64,000 bases of DNA from Pseudomonas sp. FP198. Its GTDB lineage: Bacteria > Pseudomonadota > Gammaproteobacteria > Pseudomonadales > Pseudomonadaceae. A program made the position numbers and the translations under genes. This document shows, in pieces, positions 7,822 through 18,800 of the stretch. Location of the stretch: the NCBI RefSeq assembly GCF_030687895.1, contig NZ_CP117452.1, positions 124,001 through 188,000 on the forward strand, read 5' to 3'. Positions within the stretch are counted from its first letter, which is position 1; every line of letters begins with the position of its first letter. The notes beneath the pieces were generated by a model that ran no database searches, was not told the origin of the DNA, and was given only the letters and a program-made list of their open reading frames with translations.

Positions 7822-8328
7822 ATGATTTCCAGGTTTTTACTCGCAGTCGCCACAGCACTTCTGCTGACGGCGTGCGCCAAGGATGCGGCCGCTCCCCAGC
7901 CCGAAGAGGCTGAAGCCGACACCGCCGCCGTCGAGTTGCACTTCCACGCCATCGCCGGGCTCAACCCCGGCGCCAGCGGCCAGCCGGCGCCGGTACGGGT
8001 GCGCATTTTCGAATTGAAGAACGCCGCCACTTTTGCCCGCGCCGACTATTTCGCCCTGGCCGAACGGGCGCAGGCGACATTGGGGGCTGACCTGATCGAC
8101 CAGGACGAGGTGCTGATCCAGCCAGACCAGCAACTGAGCCTGCAACGCGATCTCGACCCGGCCACCCGGCACATCGGAATCCTGGTGGGCTATCGCGAGC
8201 TGGACCAGTCGCTGTGGCGCACGGTGATGAATGTCCCGGCGCGCCAATACACCGAATACCAGATCAGCCTCGATGTGCGTGCCGTGCGCAGCGCCGTCGT
8301 CGTCCCCCCATCCAGCCCTGCCCAATAA
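7822..8328 (+). CDS. tssJ: T6SS outer-membrane lipoprotein TssJ
   Basis: A 168-residue lipoprotein with signal peptide MISRFLLAVATALLLTAC; the lipobox LTAC puts the lipidated Cys at position 18. TssJ (SciN/VasD) sits in the outer membrane facing the periplasm and binds the C-terminal domain of TssM, anchoring the membrane complex. The PVRVRIFELKN segment and the transthyretin-like strands fit the family. It is 68 bp after fha and 15 bp before tssK, within one operon. Its binding partner domain is exactly the part of TssM lost by the frameshift downstream. Confidence 0.93.
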   Translation: MISRFLLAVATALLLTACAKDAAAPQPEEAEADTAAVELHFHAIAGLNPGASGQPAPVRVRIFELKNAATFARADYFALAERAQATLGADLIDQDEVLIQPDQQLSLQRDLDPATRHIGILVGYRELDQSLWRTVMNVPARQYTEYQISLDVRAVRSAVVVPPSSPAQ

Positions 8329-8343
8329 GCAATCGGAGCCCCC

Positions 8344-9678
8344 ATGTCCTGGAACAATCGCGTGGTCTGGTCGGAAGGCATGTTCATTGGAACGCAGCAC
8401 TTCCAGCAGCATGACCGTTACCTGGAAAACCTCATCGATTCCCGCAGCCGTCCGCTGTCGGCGGGCGCGTGGGGTTTTTCCGAATTGCTGATCGATCAGG
8501 GCCTGCTGGCCCAGGGCAAGCTGGCGATCATTTCGGCCAAGGGCCTGCTGCCCGACGGCACGCCTTTCAATATTCCCCAGGACGACGTTGCGCCGACTCC
8601 GTTGAACGTCGACGACAACCTGCGTGACGGCCTGGTGTACCTGGCCCTGCCGCTCAAGCGCGCCGGCGCCCGCGACACGGTGGACGAAGGTGAGCCCTTG
8701 GGCGCCGCGCGCTACGTGAGCCAGGTCTGCGAAGTACGTGATGACAATGCGCCGTTCGAAAACCGCGCACCGGTGGCCGTGGGTTCCCGGGCGCTGCGCT
8801 TGCTGACCGCCCAGGATGGCATTGGTGATTACGCCGCGATTGGCGTGGTGCGCATCAAGGAAAAACGTGCCGACCGGGCCCTGGTGCTGGATGAAAATTA
8901 CATCCCGCCGCTGCTGGACGTAGCGGCTTCGAAGTCCCTGGCAGCGTTTCGCAGTGAGCTGCTGGGCCTGTTGCACCAGCGTGGCGAAGCCCTGGCCGGA
9001 CGGGTCGTGGCTTCCGGCGCTGGTGGGGCCTCGGAGATCGCCGATTTCATGCTGCTGCAACTGGTCAACCGGGCCCAGCCGCTGATCCAGCACCTGAGCC
9101 AGTTGAGTCCGCTGCATCCCGAGCGTTTCTACAGCGAGCTGGTGAGCCTGGCCGGGGAGTTCTCGACCTTTACCGCATCCGGCCGCCGTCCGCAGGAATA
9201 TCCGCAGTACCAGCACGATGACCTGGTGCTGAGTTTCACGCCGGTGATGCAGGCTCTGCGCGAGGCGCTGTCGATGCTCATCGACAGCAAGGCCACGCCG
9301 ATTCCGATTGTCGAGAAAGCCTACGGCATCCATGTAGCGATGCTGGCCGACAAGACCCTGCTCGACAGCGCCAGTTTCATTCTCGTGGTGCGCGCCGACG
9401 TTCCCGCCGAAACCCTGCGCGGCCGCTTCGGCCAGCAGAGCAAAGTCGGCTCGGTAGAGCACATTCGCGACCTGGTCAACCTGCAACTGCCAGGCATTGG
9501 CCTGCTGCCGTTGCCGGTGGCGCCACGCCAGCTTCCGTACCACGCCGGATCCACCTATTACGAGTTGGACCGGGGCAGCGATCACTGGCAGCAGTTGAGC
9601 AACTCCGGCGGCTTTGCGTTCCACATCGCCGGCCAGTTCCCGGGGCTGAACCTGGCTTTCTGGGCGATCCGAGGATAA
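8344..9678 (+). CDS. tssK: T6SS baseplate-membrane connector TssK
   Basis: A 444-residue TssK (VasE/ImpJ), the trimeric baseplate subunit that docks the baseplate to the TssJLM membrane complex, related to phage receptor-binding proteins. The N-terminus MSWNNRVVWSEGMFIGTQHFQQHDRY is highly conserved in the family. The C-terminus ends in the FHIAGQFPGLNLAFWAIRG region that contacts TssL. Length is normal and no frameshift is visible. It sits between tssJ and tssL with gaps of 15 and 6 bp. Confidence 0.96.
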   Translation: MSWNNRVVWSEGMFIGTQHFQQHDRYLENLIDSRSRPLSAGAWGFSELLIDQGLLAQGKLAIISAKGLLPDGTPFNIPQDDVAPTPLNVDDNLRDGLVYLALPLKRAGARDTVDEGEPLGAARYVSQVCEVRDDNAPFENRAPVAVGSRALRLLTAQDGIGDYAAIGVVRIKEKRADRALVLDENYIPPLLDVAASKSLAAFRSELLGLLHQRGEALAGRVVASGAGGASEIADFMLLQLVNRAQPLIQHLSQLSPLHPERFYSELVSLAGEFSTFTASGRRPQEYPQYQHDDLVLSFTPVMQALREALSMLIDSKATPIPIVEKAYGIHVAMLADKTLLDSASFILVVRADVPAETLRGRFGQQSKVGSVEHIRDLVNLQLPGIGLLPLPVAPRQLPYHAGSTYYELDRGSDHWQQLSNSGGFAFHIAGQFPGLNLAFWAIRG

Positions 9679-9684
9679 ACCGCG

Positions 9685-10995
9685 ATGAGCAACGACGATC
9701 GTACCCAGTTCATGCCGACCCCCGGTGGCCGTGGCGCGGACCCTTTCCGCCCGGACCCGGGGCGCCCGCAACCGACACCCGCGGCGGCGCCGCTGTCGAT
9801 GCCGGCCGCACCGCTGCTGACCGGCAAGGCCCAGGGCCTCAACCCGCTGGAGAGCGCCGCCGGCCCGCTGTTGGCCCTGCTGACGCGCTTGCGCAGCACC
9901 ATCGCCCACCCGGCGCCGGCCAGTTTGCGCGCCCAATTGCTGGCCTACCTGCGCCAGTTCGAAGAGCGCGCCGAAGCCGCCGGCGTGGTGCGCAACGACG
10001 TCTTGCTGGCCCGCTACGCCTTGTGCACCGCGCTGGATGAGGCAGTGCTGAGCACGCCTTGGGGCGGCACCAGCGACTGGGGCAAGCAGAGCCTGTTGAT
10101 CACCGTGCACAACGAAGCCTGGGGCGGCGAAAAAGTCTTCCAGCTGCTGGAGCACTGCCTGCAAAGCCCGCGCGAGCGTCTGTACCTGCTGGAGCTTTTG
10201 TACCTGTGCATGTGCCTGGGTTTCGAAGGGCGCTATCGGGTCATGAACGACGGTCGCAGCCAACTGGAAGCGCTGCGCGAACGCACCGCAGCGGTCATCC
10301 GCAGCGCCCGTGGCGACTACGAACGCGAGCTGTCGCCGCACTGGCGTGGGGTCACCGTGGCCCGCGATCGCCTGGCGCAGTTCATGCCGCCATGGATCGC
10401 CGTGGCCATTGGCGTCGCCCTGTTGCTGGCGTTGCTGTTCGGCCTGCGCATGAAGCTGGCCGCTGATGCCGAGCCGGTGTTCAAGAATATTCATTTCCTC
10501 GGCGAAATCCCGGTGCAGACCATCGACCGTCCGGTGGTCCAGCCGAAAGTGATCGAACGTCCACGCCTGGCCGGGTTCCTCGCCGATGAAATCAGGGCCG
10601 GCCGGATTGCTGTGGAAGACGCCGTCGACCGCTCGGTAGTGACCATCCGTGGCGATGAACTGTTCGCCTCCGGCAGCGCCAGCATCAAGGATGACTTCCA
10701 GCCGTTGATGCTGCGCATCGCCGATGCGGTGCGCAAGGTCAAGGGCCAGGTGCTGGTGACCGGCCACAGCGACAATCGCCCGATCGCCACCTTGCGGTTT
10801 CCGTCCAACTGGGCCTTGTCCGAAGCACGGGCCAGGTCGGTGCTGGACATTCTTTCGGCCAAGACCGGCCAGCCCGAGCGCTTCAGTGCCGAAGGCCGCA
10901 GCGACACCGAGCCGTTGGCGTCCAACGCCACGACCGAGGGGCGTGCGCGCAATCGTCGGGTTGAAATCACAGTATTGGCGGAGGGGGTCGAGTGA
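9685..10995 (+). CDS. tssL: T6SS inner-membrane protein TssL with OmpA-like domain
   Basis: A 436-residue extended TssL: an N-terminal proline-rich stretch, a cytoplasmic DotU/IcmH domain (about residues 45-225), one transmembrane helix near 234-255 (WIAVAIGVALLLALLFGL) and a periplasmic C-terminal OmpA-like peptidoglycan-binding domain (about 320-430, with VTGHSDNRP and LSEARARSV). With TssJ and TssM it makes the trans-envelope complex. The fused OmpA domain replaces the separate TagL peptidoglycan anchor used in other T6SS classes. Its stop overlaps the tssM start (GTGA), giving translational coupling. Confidence 0.95.
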   Translation: MSNDDRTQFMPTPGGRGADPFRPDPGRPQPTPAAAPLSMPAAPLLTGKAQGLNPLESAAGPLLALLTRLRSTIAHPAPASLRAQLLAYLRQFEERAEAAGVVRNDVLLARYALCTALDEAVLSTPWGGTSDWGKQSLLITVHNEAWGGEKVFQLLEHCLQSPRERLYLLELLYLCMCLGFEGRYRVMNDGRSQLEALRERTAAVIRSARGDYERELSPHWRGVTVARDRLAQFMPPWIAVAIGVALLLALLFGLRMKLAADAEPVFKNIHFLGEIPVQTIDRPVVQPKVIERPRLAGFLADEIRAGRIAVEDAVDRSVVTIRGDELFASGSASIKDDFQPLMLRIADAVRKVKGQVLVTGHSDNRPIATLRFPSNWALSEARARSVLDILSAKTGQPERFSAEGRSDTEPLASNATTEGRARNRRVEITVLAEGVE

Positions 10996-13900
10996 AGGCG
11001 TTTTTCAGTTTCATGACCCGTTGGGTCATCCCGTTGCTGGGGCTGATCGCCCTGAGCCTGATCATCTGGTTCGTCGGCCCGCTGCTCGATTGGCTGGTGC
11101 CTGAAGGGCGCCGCTGGGCGCTGATCATCCTGGTGTTTGCGGTATGGATCGCCTATCGCCTGTTCCGCATCATCCAGGCCCGCCGGCAGGCCGCCGAAGT
11201 CATGCGCAGCCTGGCTGCGCAGACTCCGCCGGACCCGACCAGCATCGCCACCGCCGAAGAGCTCGAAACCCTGCGCCAGCGCATGGACGAGGCCCTGGCC
11301 CTGCTCAAGAAAGCCAAGCTCGGTGGTGACGAGCGCCGTAACCTCTACGAGTTGCCGTGGTACGTGATCATCGGCCCACCGGGCTCGGGCAAGACCACTG
11401 CGCTGGTCAACTCCGGGCTGCATTTCCCGCTGGCGGCGCAATTGGGCGCCGGCGCGGTGCGCGGTGTCGGTGGCACGCGTAACTGCGACTGGTGGTTTAC
11501 CGACGAGGCGGTGTTGCTCGACACCGCCGGTCGCTACACCACCCAGGACAGCGACGCGACCGTGGATAAGGCCGCGTGGCTGGGCTTCCTCGGCCTGCTG
11601 AAAAAACAGCGGGCACGACGCCCGATCGATGGCGCCTTCATCGCCATCAGCCTCTCGGACCTGCTGTTGGGCAGCGACGCCGAACGTGCCGCCCACGCGG
11701 CGGCAATCCGCCTGCGGATCCAGGAGTTGTACACGCAGCTGGGCGTGCGTTTCCCGGTGTACCTGATGCTCACCAAGCTCGACCTGGTGCCGGGGTTCAT
11801 GGAGTACTTCGACAACCTGAGCAAGGAAGAGCGCGCCCAGGTCTGGGGCATGACTTTCAACCTGGACGATGGCAAGAGCAACGACAGCCCGCTGGCGCAC
11901 CTGCAGAGTGAATTCGCCCTGCTCGAGCAGCGCCTCAACGATCGCCTGGTCGAGCGCTTGCAACAAGAGCGCGACCCGGCGCGACGCGACCTGATCTACG
12001 GTTTCCCGCAGCAGTTCGGTGCATTGAAGGATTGCCTGCAAAGTTTCCTCGACGGCGTGTTCAAACCCAATGCGTTCGAGGAGCGTGTGTTGCTGCGCGG
12101 CGTGTATTTCACCAGCGGCACCCAGGAAGGCAGCCCGATCGATCGCCTGATCGGCTCGATGGCCCAGAGCATGAACCTGGACCGCCAGCACCTGGCGCGC
12201 CAGACCGGCACCGGGCGCAGTTATTTCATCGAAAAACTCTTCACCGCCGTGGCCTTCGCCGAGCGTGGGCTGGTGGGGGTGGACCCGAAAGTCGAGCGCC
12301 GGCGCAAGTGGATCGCCCGCGGCGTGCTGGCGTCTACCGTACTGGTGGTGCTGGTGGTCGGCACGTTGTGGTGGGTCAGCTACCGCGCCAACCAGGCCTA
12401 TATCGCTCAGGTCGACCAGAAAGTCGCGCCGCTGGGCCAGACCGTGCAGAACCTCAGCCCGGCCCAGCGCGACGTACTCGCGGTATTGCCGCTGCTCAAT
12501 GCCGTGAAGCATCTGGCCGACGATGCCCCGGACTGGGCCGAAGGCTTGGGCCTGTACCAGGGCGACATGCTCGAAGCCGAGTCCAGTAGCGTCTATCGCA
12601 AGCTGCTGATCGCGGTGTTCGCGCCGCGCCTGCTGACGCGCATCGAAGAGCAACTGCACGGCGGCGGCAATTCGGACTTCCTCTACGAGGGGCTGAAGGC
12701 CTACCTGATGCTCGCCGACAACGAGCATTACGACGCCGACTTCATCAAGGCCTGGATCGCCCTCGATTGGGATCGCAGCCTGCCGCGCGACCTGCCGGCC
12801 GAACAGCGTCAGGCTTTGACCGGGCACCTGCAGGCGCTGTTCGAGCGGCGTCCGCCAACCGCGCGCCTGGACCCACGCCTGATCGAGGACCTGCGCCGCC
12901 AACTGCAACAACTGCCGGTGGCCCAGCGCGTCTACGACCGCATCAAACGGCAGAAACTGCCCGACGGCATCCCCGACTTCCGCATCAACGAGGCCGCCGG
13001 GCGTGACGCCGCGCTGGTGTTCAGCCGCAAGAGCGGCAAGCCGTTGGGCGAGCCGCTGAGCGGCTTCTTCACGGTCAAGGGTTACCGTCAGGGCTTCTTG
13101 CTCTCCAGCCTGAGCCAGACCGGCACCCTCGCTGAAGAGCAATGGGTGCTGGGCTTTGAGCAGGCCGACCAGCAGAACGTCGCCAGCCTCGCCGCCGATG
13201 TGCGGCGCCTGTACTTCCAGGATTACCAGCGCCAGTGGGACGCCTTGCTGGCCGACATCGACTTTGTGCCGATCACCAGCGTGGCCCAGGCCGCCGATGT
13301 GCTGCGGGTGCTTTCCGGGCCGACCTCGCCGCTGAAAAAGCTGCTGGTGGCGGTGGCGAAGGAAACCGACCTGCAACAGGACGAACGCCTGCTCGCCGCC
13401 CAAGGCATACCGGCGGGCGACGGCGTGGACAAGCTCAAGGAGCGCCTCGGCAGCTTGCTCGGCCAGGAGCAGGCAACGCCAAACGCGCCGCAAACCAGCG
13501 ATGACCCGATCACCGCGCACTTCGCCGAGCTCAACAGCATCGTCAGCAAGGAGCGAAGGCGAACCGGCGGCCATCGACGGCCTGCTGTCCGACATGAACG
13601 CCCTGTATGTGCAGGTCAGCGCCATGGTCGGCGCCAGCGGCGACGCCTTGCTCGGCGAAGCGAAGAACCAGGCGTCGGCCGCCGCCACCCGCGTCAGCCT
13701 CAACGCCGAACGCCAGCCGCCGCTGGTGCAGGGTCTGGTCAAGTCGGTGGTCAACTCCACCACCAACACCATGATGGGCGGCGTACGCAATCAATTGAAT
13801 GCTGCCTGGACCAGCGAAGTGGTGAATATCTACCGCCAATCCCTGGCCGGGCGTTATCCGATGTCCCCGGGCAGCGCGCGGGACGCGACCCTCGATGACT

Positions 13901-14493
13901 TCGGCCAGTTCTTCGGCGTCGGCGGGGTGATGGACAACTACTTCCGCAAGTACCTGCAACCCTACGTCGATACCTCGGCTCCGACCTGGCGTTGGCAGCC
14001 GGGCGCCGCGCAGAAGCTCGGCATCGCCCCTGGTGTGCTGCAAACCTTCCAGCGCGCGGCGACCATTCGCGATGCGTTCTTCCGTTCCGGCGGCACGCAG
14101 CCGATGGTGCGCTTCGAGCTCAAGCCGGTGGCGATGGATTCGACCATCACCCAATTCCTGCTCGACCTCGACGGCCAGCAGTTGAGCTACGACCACGGCC
14201 CGAGCCGGCCGACCGCCATGCAATGGCCGAACCCGGGCAGCATCGGCGTGGTGCGCATCTCGATCATGCCGCCCTCGTCCAGCGGTCGTTCCGGCATCAC
14301 CTTGGATGGGCCATGGGCCTGGTTCCGATTGCTGGAGCAGTCAGACCTGACCGCCGGCAACTCGCCGGATCGCTTCAACCTGCGGCTGCGGGTCGATGGC
14401 GCCAGCGCCTCTTACGAGTTGCGGGCCAACAGCGCCTTCAACCCGTTCAAGAGCCGGGTACTCAGTGGCTTCAGCCTGCCGGAGCGTTTATGA
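10992..14493 (+). pseudogene. tssM: T6SS inner-membrane protein TssM (IcmF), single-base frameshift
   Basis: TssM is the large IcmF-type core of the membrane complex. From the GTG at 10992 there are two N-terminal membrane helices, a GTPase-like domain with Walker A GPPGSGKTT near residue 127, and another helix near 440. The frame is authentic to about residue 853 (HFAELNSIVSK), then runs out of frame to a stop at 13896-13898. The true C-terminus (EGEPAAIDGLLSDMNALYVQ to SGFSLPERL) lies in the +1 frame and ends at 14493, overlapping tagF by ATGA. The span of 3502 bp is one base over 1167 codons. Removing the A at 13552 gives SKGEGEP and restores one frame. The lost part is the periplasmic TssJ-binding domain. 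Confidence 0.87.
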
Positions 14494-15143
14494 GTACAGC
14501 GGGTTTCTATGGAAAATTGGCCAGCCGGGGGGACTTCGTCAGCCGTGGCTTGCCGCAGAGTTTTATTGGCCCTTGGGACTCGTGGCTGGCGGCGGGTTTG
14601 CTCGCCAGCCAGGCCAGCCTCGGCGAGCGTTGGCTGGATGCCTATCTGGTCAGCCCGCTGTGGCGCTTCATGGTCGCGCCCGGCGTGTGCGGGCCGGACG
14701 CTGCGGTTGGCGTGGTGATGCCAAGCATCGACCGGGTCGGCCGGTATTTCCCGTTGACCGTTGCAGCGTTGCTCGACCCGGATGCCGACCCGGCCTCGGT
14801 GGTCGGCGGCACGGACGACTGGTTCGAGCGGGTCGAGAACCTGCTGTTGAGCACACTGAACGTGGAGGCCAGTTTCGAAGCCTTCAACGCGGAGCTGGAA
14901 ACCCTGGATGGCCCGATGTACCTGCCGCGCACCCCAAGCAGTCGCTTCGCCAGCCTGCATCGCTTCGATGCCACCGATTCGCAGCGGCGAATGAGCGCCC
15001 TCGCCGAGTCCGCTTGCGAAGGCGTCAGCCTGTGGTGGGGCCAGGGTTCGGAGCGCATCGCGCCCGGTTTGATGCGGTGCCAGGGACTGCCGGCCGCCGC
15101 TGATTTTGCGCAATTTTTGCTCGGCCAAGAAGGTGTTGTGTAG
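14490..15143 (+). CDS. tagF: T6SS post-translational repressor TagF
   Basis: A 217-residue TagF (SciM/ImpM family) protein. In P. aeruginosa TagF1 holds the H1-T6SS off, acting independently of the PpkA/PppA switch through binding of Fha. The start GFYGKLASRGDFVSRGLP and WDSWLAAGL are diagnostic. The ATG at 14490 overlaps the authentic tssM stop, so it should be coupled to full-length TssM translation. With the frameshift, ribosomes leave about 590 bases earlier, which may reduce TagF. It is followed without a gap by pppA. Confidence 0.92.
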   Translation: MSTAGFYGKLASRGDFVSRGLPQSFIGPWDSWLAAGLLASQASLGERWLDAYLVSPLWRFMVAPGVCGPDAAVGVVMPSIDRVGRYFPLTVAALLDPDADPASVVGGTDDWFERVENLLLSTLNVEASFEAFNAELETLDGPMYLPRTPSSRFASLHRFDATDSQRRMSALAESACEGVSLWWGQGSERIAPGLMRCQGLPAAADFAQFLLGQEGVV

Positions 15144-15875
15144 ATGCGTCCAAGTGCTGGAAAAGCCTTCAAGTCTGCAAGCAAAAGCCATGTCGGCATG
15201 GTCCGCCAGGTCAACGAGGACGCCTGCCTGGACCTGCCGGAAAACGGTTTGTGGGTGGTCGCCGACGGCATGGGCGGGCACGCGGCGGGCGACTACGTCA
15301 GCAGCCTGATTGTCGACAGCCTGCGTAGCATTGCGCTGGGCCGTTCCCTGGACGAATACATCGCGGCGCTGCAAAGCGACCTGCTGCGGGTCAACGCCGC
15401 CGTGCGCGAAGAAACCGCCAACCGTGGCGTGACCATGATGGGCAGCACCGTGGTGGTGCTGGCCACGCGCGACCTGCGCGGCATGTGCCTGTGGGCTGGT
15501 GATAGCCGCTTGTACCGCTTGCGCGACGGCGTGCTGGAAGGCATCTCGCGCGACCACAGCTACGTCCAGGATCTGCAGGACAGCGGCCTGCTCAGCGAGG
15601 CCGAAGCCCGCGTGCATCCGCGGGCCAACATTGTCACCCGCGCCATCGGCGTCGAGGCGCAATTGAACCTGGCGATGACCGAGCTGCTGCTGGTGCCCGG
15701 CGACAGCTACCTGCTGTGCAGCGACGGCCTGACCAAGACCGTCGAGGACGAAGAAATCCGAGAAGTCCTGAGCCACGACGAGCCCGGCGAAATCGCCAGC
15801 AGCCTGGTGTCCCTGGGCCTGATGCGCGGCGCGCCGGACAATATCACCGTGGTCGTTGTGAAGGTGCCGTCATGA
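15144..15875 (+). CDS. pppA: T6SS PP2C-type phosphatase PppA
   Basis: A 243-residue PPM/PP2C serine/threonine phosphatase that removes the phosphate PpkA places on Fha and so disassembles or silences the T6SS. Metal-binding motifs are visible: RQVNEDA (about 22-28), VADGMGGHAAG (about 38-48), LWAGDSRLYRLRDG and the C-terminal PDNITVVVV. Its ATG follows the tagF stop directly, and its stop overlaps the ppkA start (ATGA), so phosphatase and kinase are made in coupled amounts. Confidence 0.95.
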   Translation: MRPSAGKAFKSASKSHVGMVRQVNEDACLDLPENGLWVVADGMGGHAAGDYVSSLIVDSLRSIALGRSLDEYIAALQSDLLRVNAAVREETANRGVTMMGSTVVVLATRDLRGMCLWAGDSRLYRLRDGVLEGISRDHSYVQDLQDSGLLSEAEARVHPRANIVTRAIGVEAQLNLAMTELLLVPGDSYLLCSDGLTKTVEDEEIREVLSHDEPGEIASSLVSLGLMRGAPDNITVVVVKVPS

Positions 15876-18800
15876 GCTTGCCGCTGAATATTGTCATCCC
15901 TGGCTACGACATCGACGGCGAGATCGGCGAAGGCGCGATGGCCAGCGTGTACCTGGCGACCCAGCGTTCGCTTGAGCGCAAGGTCGCGTTGAAAGTCATG
16001 GCCGCGGCGCTCGCGGCCGACCCGACTTTCTGCGAGCGCTTCTTGCGCGAGGGCAAGACCCTGGCGCGCCTGTCGCACCCGCACACCGTCACCATCCATG
16101 ACATCGGCAATGTCGGTGAGCTGTACTACATGGCGATGGAATACCTGCCCAACGGCACGCTCAAGGAACGCATCGCCGCGGGCCTGACGCCGGAGCAGGG
16201 CCTGACCTACATCCGCCAGATCGCTTCGGCCCTGGGTTACGCCCACGGCCTGGGCCTGGTGCACCGTGACGTCAAGCCGGCCAACATCCTGTTTCGCGCC
16301 GATGGCACGGCGGTACTGTCGGACTTCGGCATCGCCAAGTCCCTGGACGATCGCACCCAGTTCACCCAAGCCGGGTTTGCCGTCGGCACACCGAGCTACA
16401 TGAGCCCTGAGCAAGCCCGTGGGCAAGACATCGATGGCCGCGCCGACCTGTACGCCCTGGGCGTGGTGCTCTACGAGATCCTCGTCGGCAAGCTGCCGTA
16501 TATCGGCAACGACGCGCTGTCCACGGCCCTGGCCCACCTGACCGAACCGCTGCCGGAATTGCCGGTGCACCACGGTCGTTACCAGGAAGTGCTGCGCAAG
16601 CTGCTGGCGAAGGATCCGGCGGAGCGTTTCGCCGATGCGGCGGCGTTGTTGCGGGCATTGGATAACTTGCCAGAGGAATCGTCGGAAGCGACGCTGATCC
16701 GGCCGTTGTCGTTTGAACTGCCTGTCGCGCCGCCTCCGGTGGATGACTTGGCGGGCTTGACGCCCATGTCCATCGACATTCCCAGTGGCCCGGCTTACGC
16801 ACAACCGCAGCCCAAGCCGGTCCCGCCGCCGGTACAACCGACGCCTCAGTCGACGGGGTCGGAGCAGCGCAAGAAACCGGTGTTCGCCCTGGCCGCCGTT
16901 GCGGTCGCCGTGGCGCTGGCCTTGGGCGGCGCAGGTTATTGGTGGTTGGCCGGTGACGATGGCAAACAAGTGAAGACGCCAGTGACTACGACCACCTCGG
17001 TCAAGCCACCGGAAGTGAAGCCACCGAAGGTCCCGGAAGTGCCGGCGGTCAAGCCACCCGTGGCCCCTCCGGCACAGCCGCCCGTGGCGACCGAGGCCGA
17101 TGGCGGCCAGCGACCATTGCTGATGGCCGGCAAGAAAACCCTGTTCCAGCGTGTGCTCAGCAAGCCGGGGGCGAAACTCGCCGACGCGCCGGGCGCCGCA
17201 GCGGGCAAGTCGCTGCCGGCGCTCTCGGTGCTGTATGTGTATCAGCGCAAGGACGTGGATGGCAGCGCCTGGGTGCGGGTCGGCGCGGCCACCGACGGGC
17301 GCAGCGACGGCTGGTTGCCTGCCGCCCAGGTCAGCGACTGGAAGCAGAGCCTGGTGCTCAAGTTCACCGAACGCTCCGGCCGTGCGCCGGTGATGTTCCT
17401 GCGCCAGCCCGGCGAAGTGGAAAAGCTCCTGGCGAACCCTTCGGCCGCGAAAAATGCGTTGCTCAAGGCCCAACAAAGCCCCCAGGACAACCAGCAGGTC
17501 CTGGCCCTGGAACCGGCTGCCAGCGCCGTGCCGCAAAACCAGTTCTACCTGTTGCCGATCTTCGATTCGCGCGAAAGCTTCGACGACAACGGCCAGCCGG
17601 TGCAGTTGTTGAACGTCGCCTCCATCGACCCCGGCAACACGCAAAAGGCCGCGACCAACACGCCGGTCACCACCGCTAACGCCGACGCATTCCGTACCGC
17701 CGTGGTGCTGGTGGTGGACACCACCGTGTCCATGCAGCCCTATATCGATCAGGTCCGCGACGTGGTGCATCAGTTGCAGACTCGCATCGGCGAACGTGGC
17801 GAGTTGGACAGCGTCAGCTTCGGCATGGTCGGTTTTCGCAGCAGCATCAAGAAAACCCCGGGCCTGGAGTACACCGCCAAGACTCTGATCACGCTGGAGC
17901 AGGGTCGCGACCCGCAACGCTTCCTGGAGATGGCGCGGCAGGTCAAGGCGTCTACCGTGTCGAGCCATTCGTTCAACGAGGATGCGTTTGCCGGGGTCAT
18001 GGAAGCCGTGGAGGGCATGGACTGGTCCGGTTACGGCGGGCGCCTGATCCTGCTGGTAACCGATGCCGGTGCCCTGCGCAAGAACGACCCGTTTGCCGCG
18101 ACGCAGATGAACGAGGCCGAAGTGCGCCAGGCCGCGTTGGGCAAGCAGATCAAGATCTACGCCCTGCACCTGCTCAGCGACGCCGGCAAGAAAACCCATG
18201 CCGGCGCCCAGACCCAATACCGCACCCTGACCGCCGACGCCAACCCGCAGATCGGCGACCTGTACATCCCGGTGCCGGGCGCTGACGTGCGCAAGTTCGG
18301 CGAGCGGGTCGACGAGATCGGTTCGGTGTTCGCCGATCTCGTGCACCAGGTGCGCAGCAACAAGCCGCAAAGCGTGCCGCTGCTCAGCGCCGCGCCAAGC
18401 CTGGCGGACAAATCGGCGGCAGTCGGCTACGCCATGCACATGGATTTCCTCGGCCGCAAGAGCGCCAGCCAGGCGCCGCAACTGGTCAGCGCCTGGACCG
18501 CCGACCGCGACCTGACCAACCCGGCCCTGCCGGCATTCCAGGTCTGCGTGATGCTGACCAAGCTGCAGCTCAACGACCTGCAGCAATCGCTGAAGCTGAT
18601 CGTCGACGCGGCCCGCAAGACCCAAAGTTCGCCCAAGGATTTCTTCCAGGAAATCGCCAGTGCCAGCGCCTACATGAGCCGCGACCCGTCGGCCCTGCGC
18701 AAGGGCGGCAACCTCGCCACCGGCGGCATCCTCGGCGAGTACCTGGAAGGGCTGCCGTATCGCAGCAAATCGCTGAACATGACCCAGGACCTGTGGCTGT

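Noticed and set aside
7837..13790. Very long open frames opposite tssJ-tssM (for example 976 and 1099 codons)
   Set aside because: They are mirror frames of high-GC genes. Their translations are low-complexity (rich in Q, H, R, G) with no family resemblance, and the plus-strand T6SS genes explain the DNA.
10992..14493. Programmed frameshifting in tssM or tssA
   Set aside because: Neither site shows a slippery heptamer or a clear downstream stimulatory structure, and each is explained by one inserted or lost base; decay or sequencing error is simpler.
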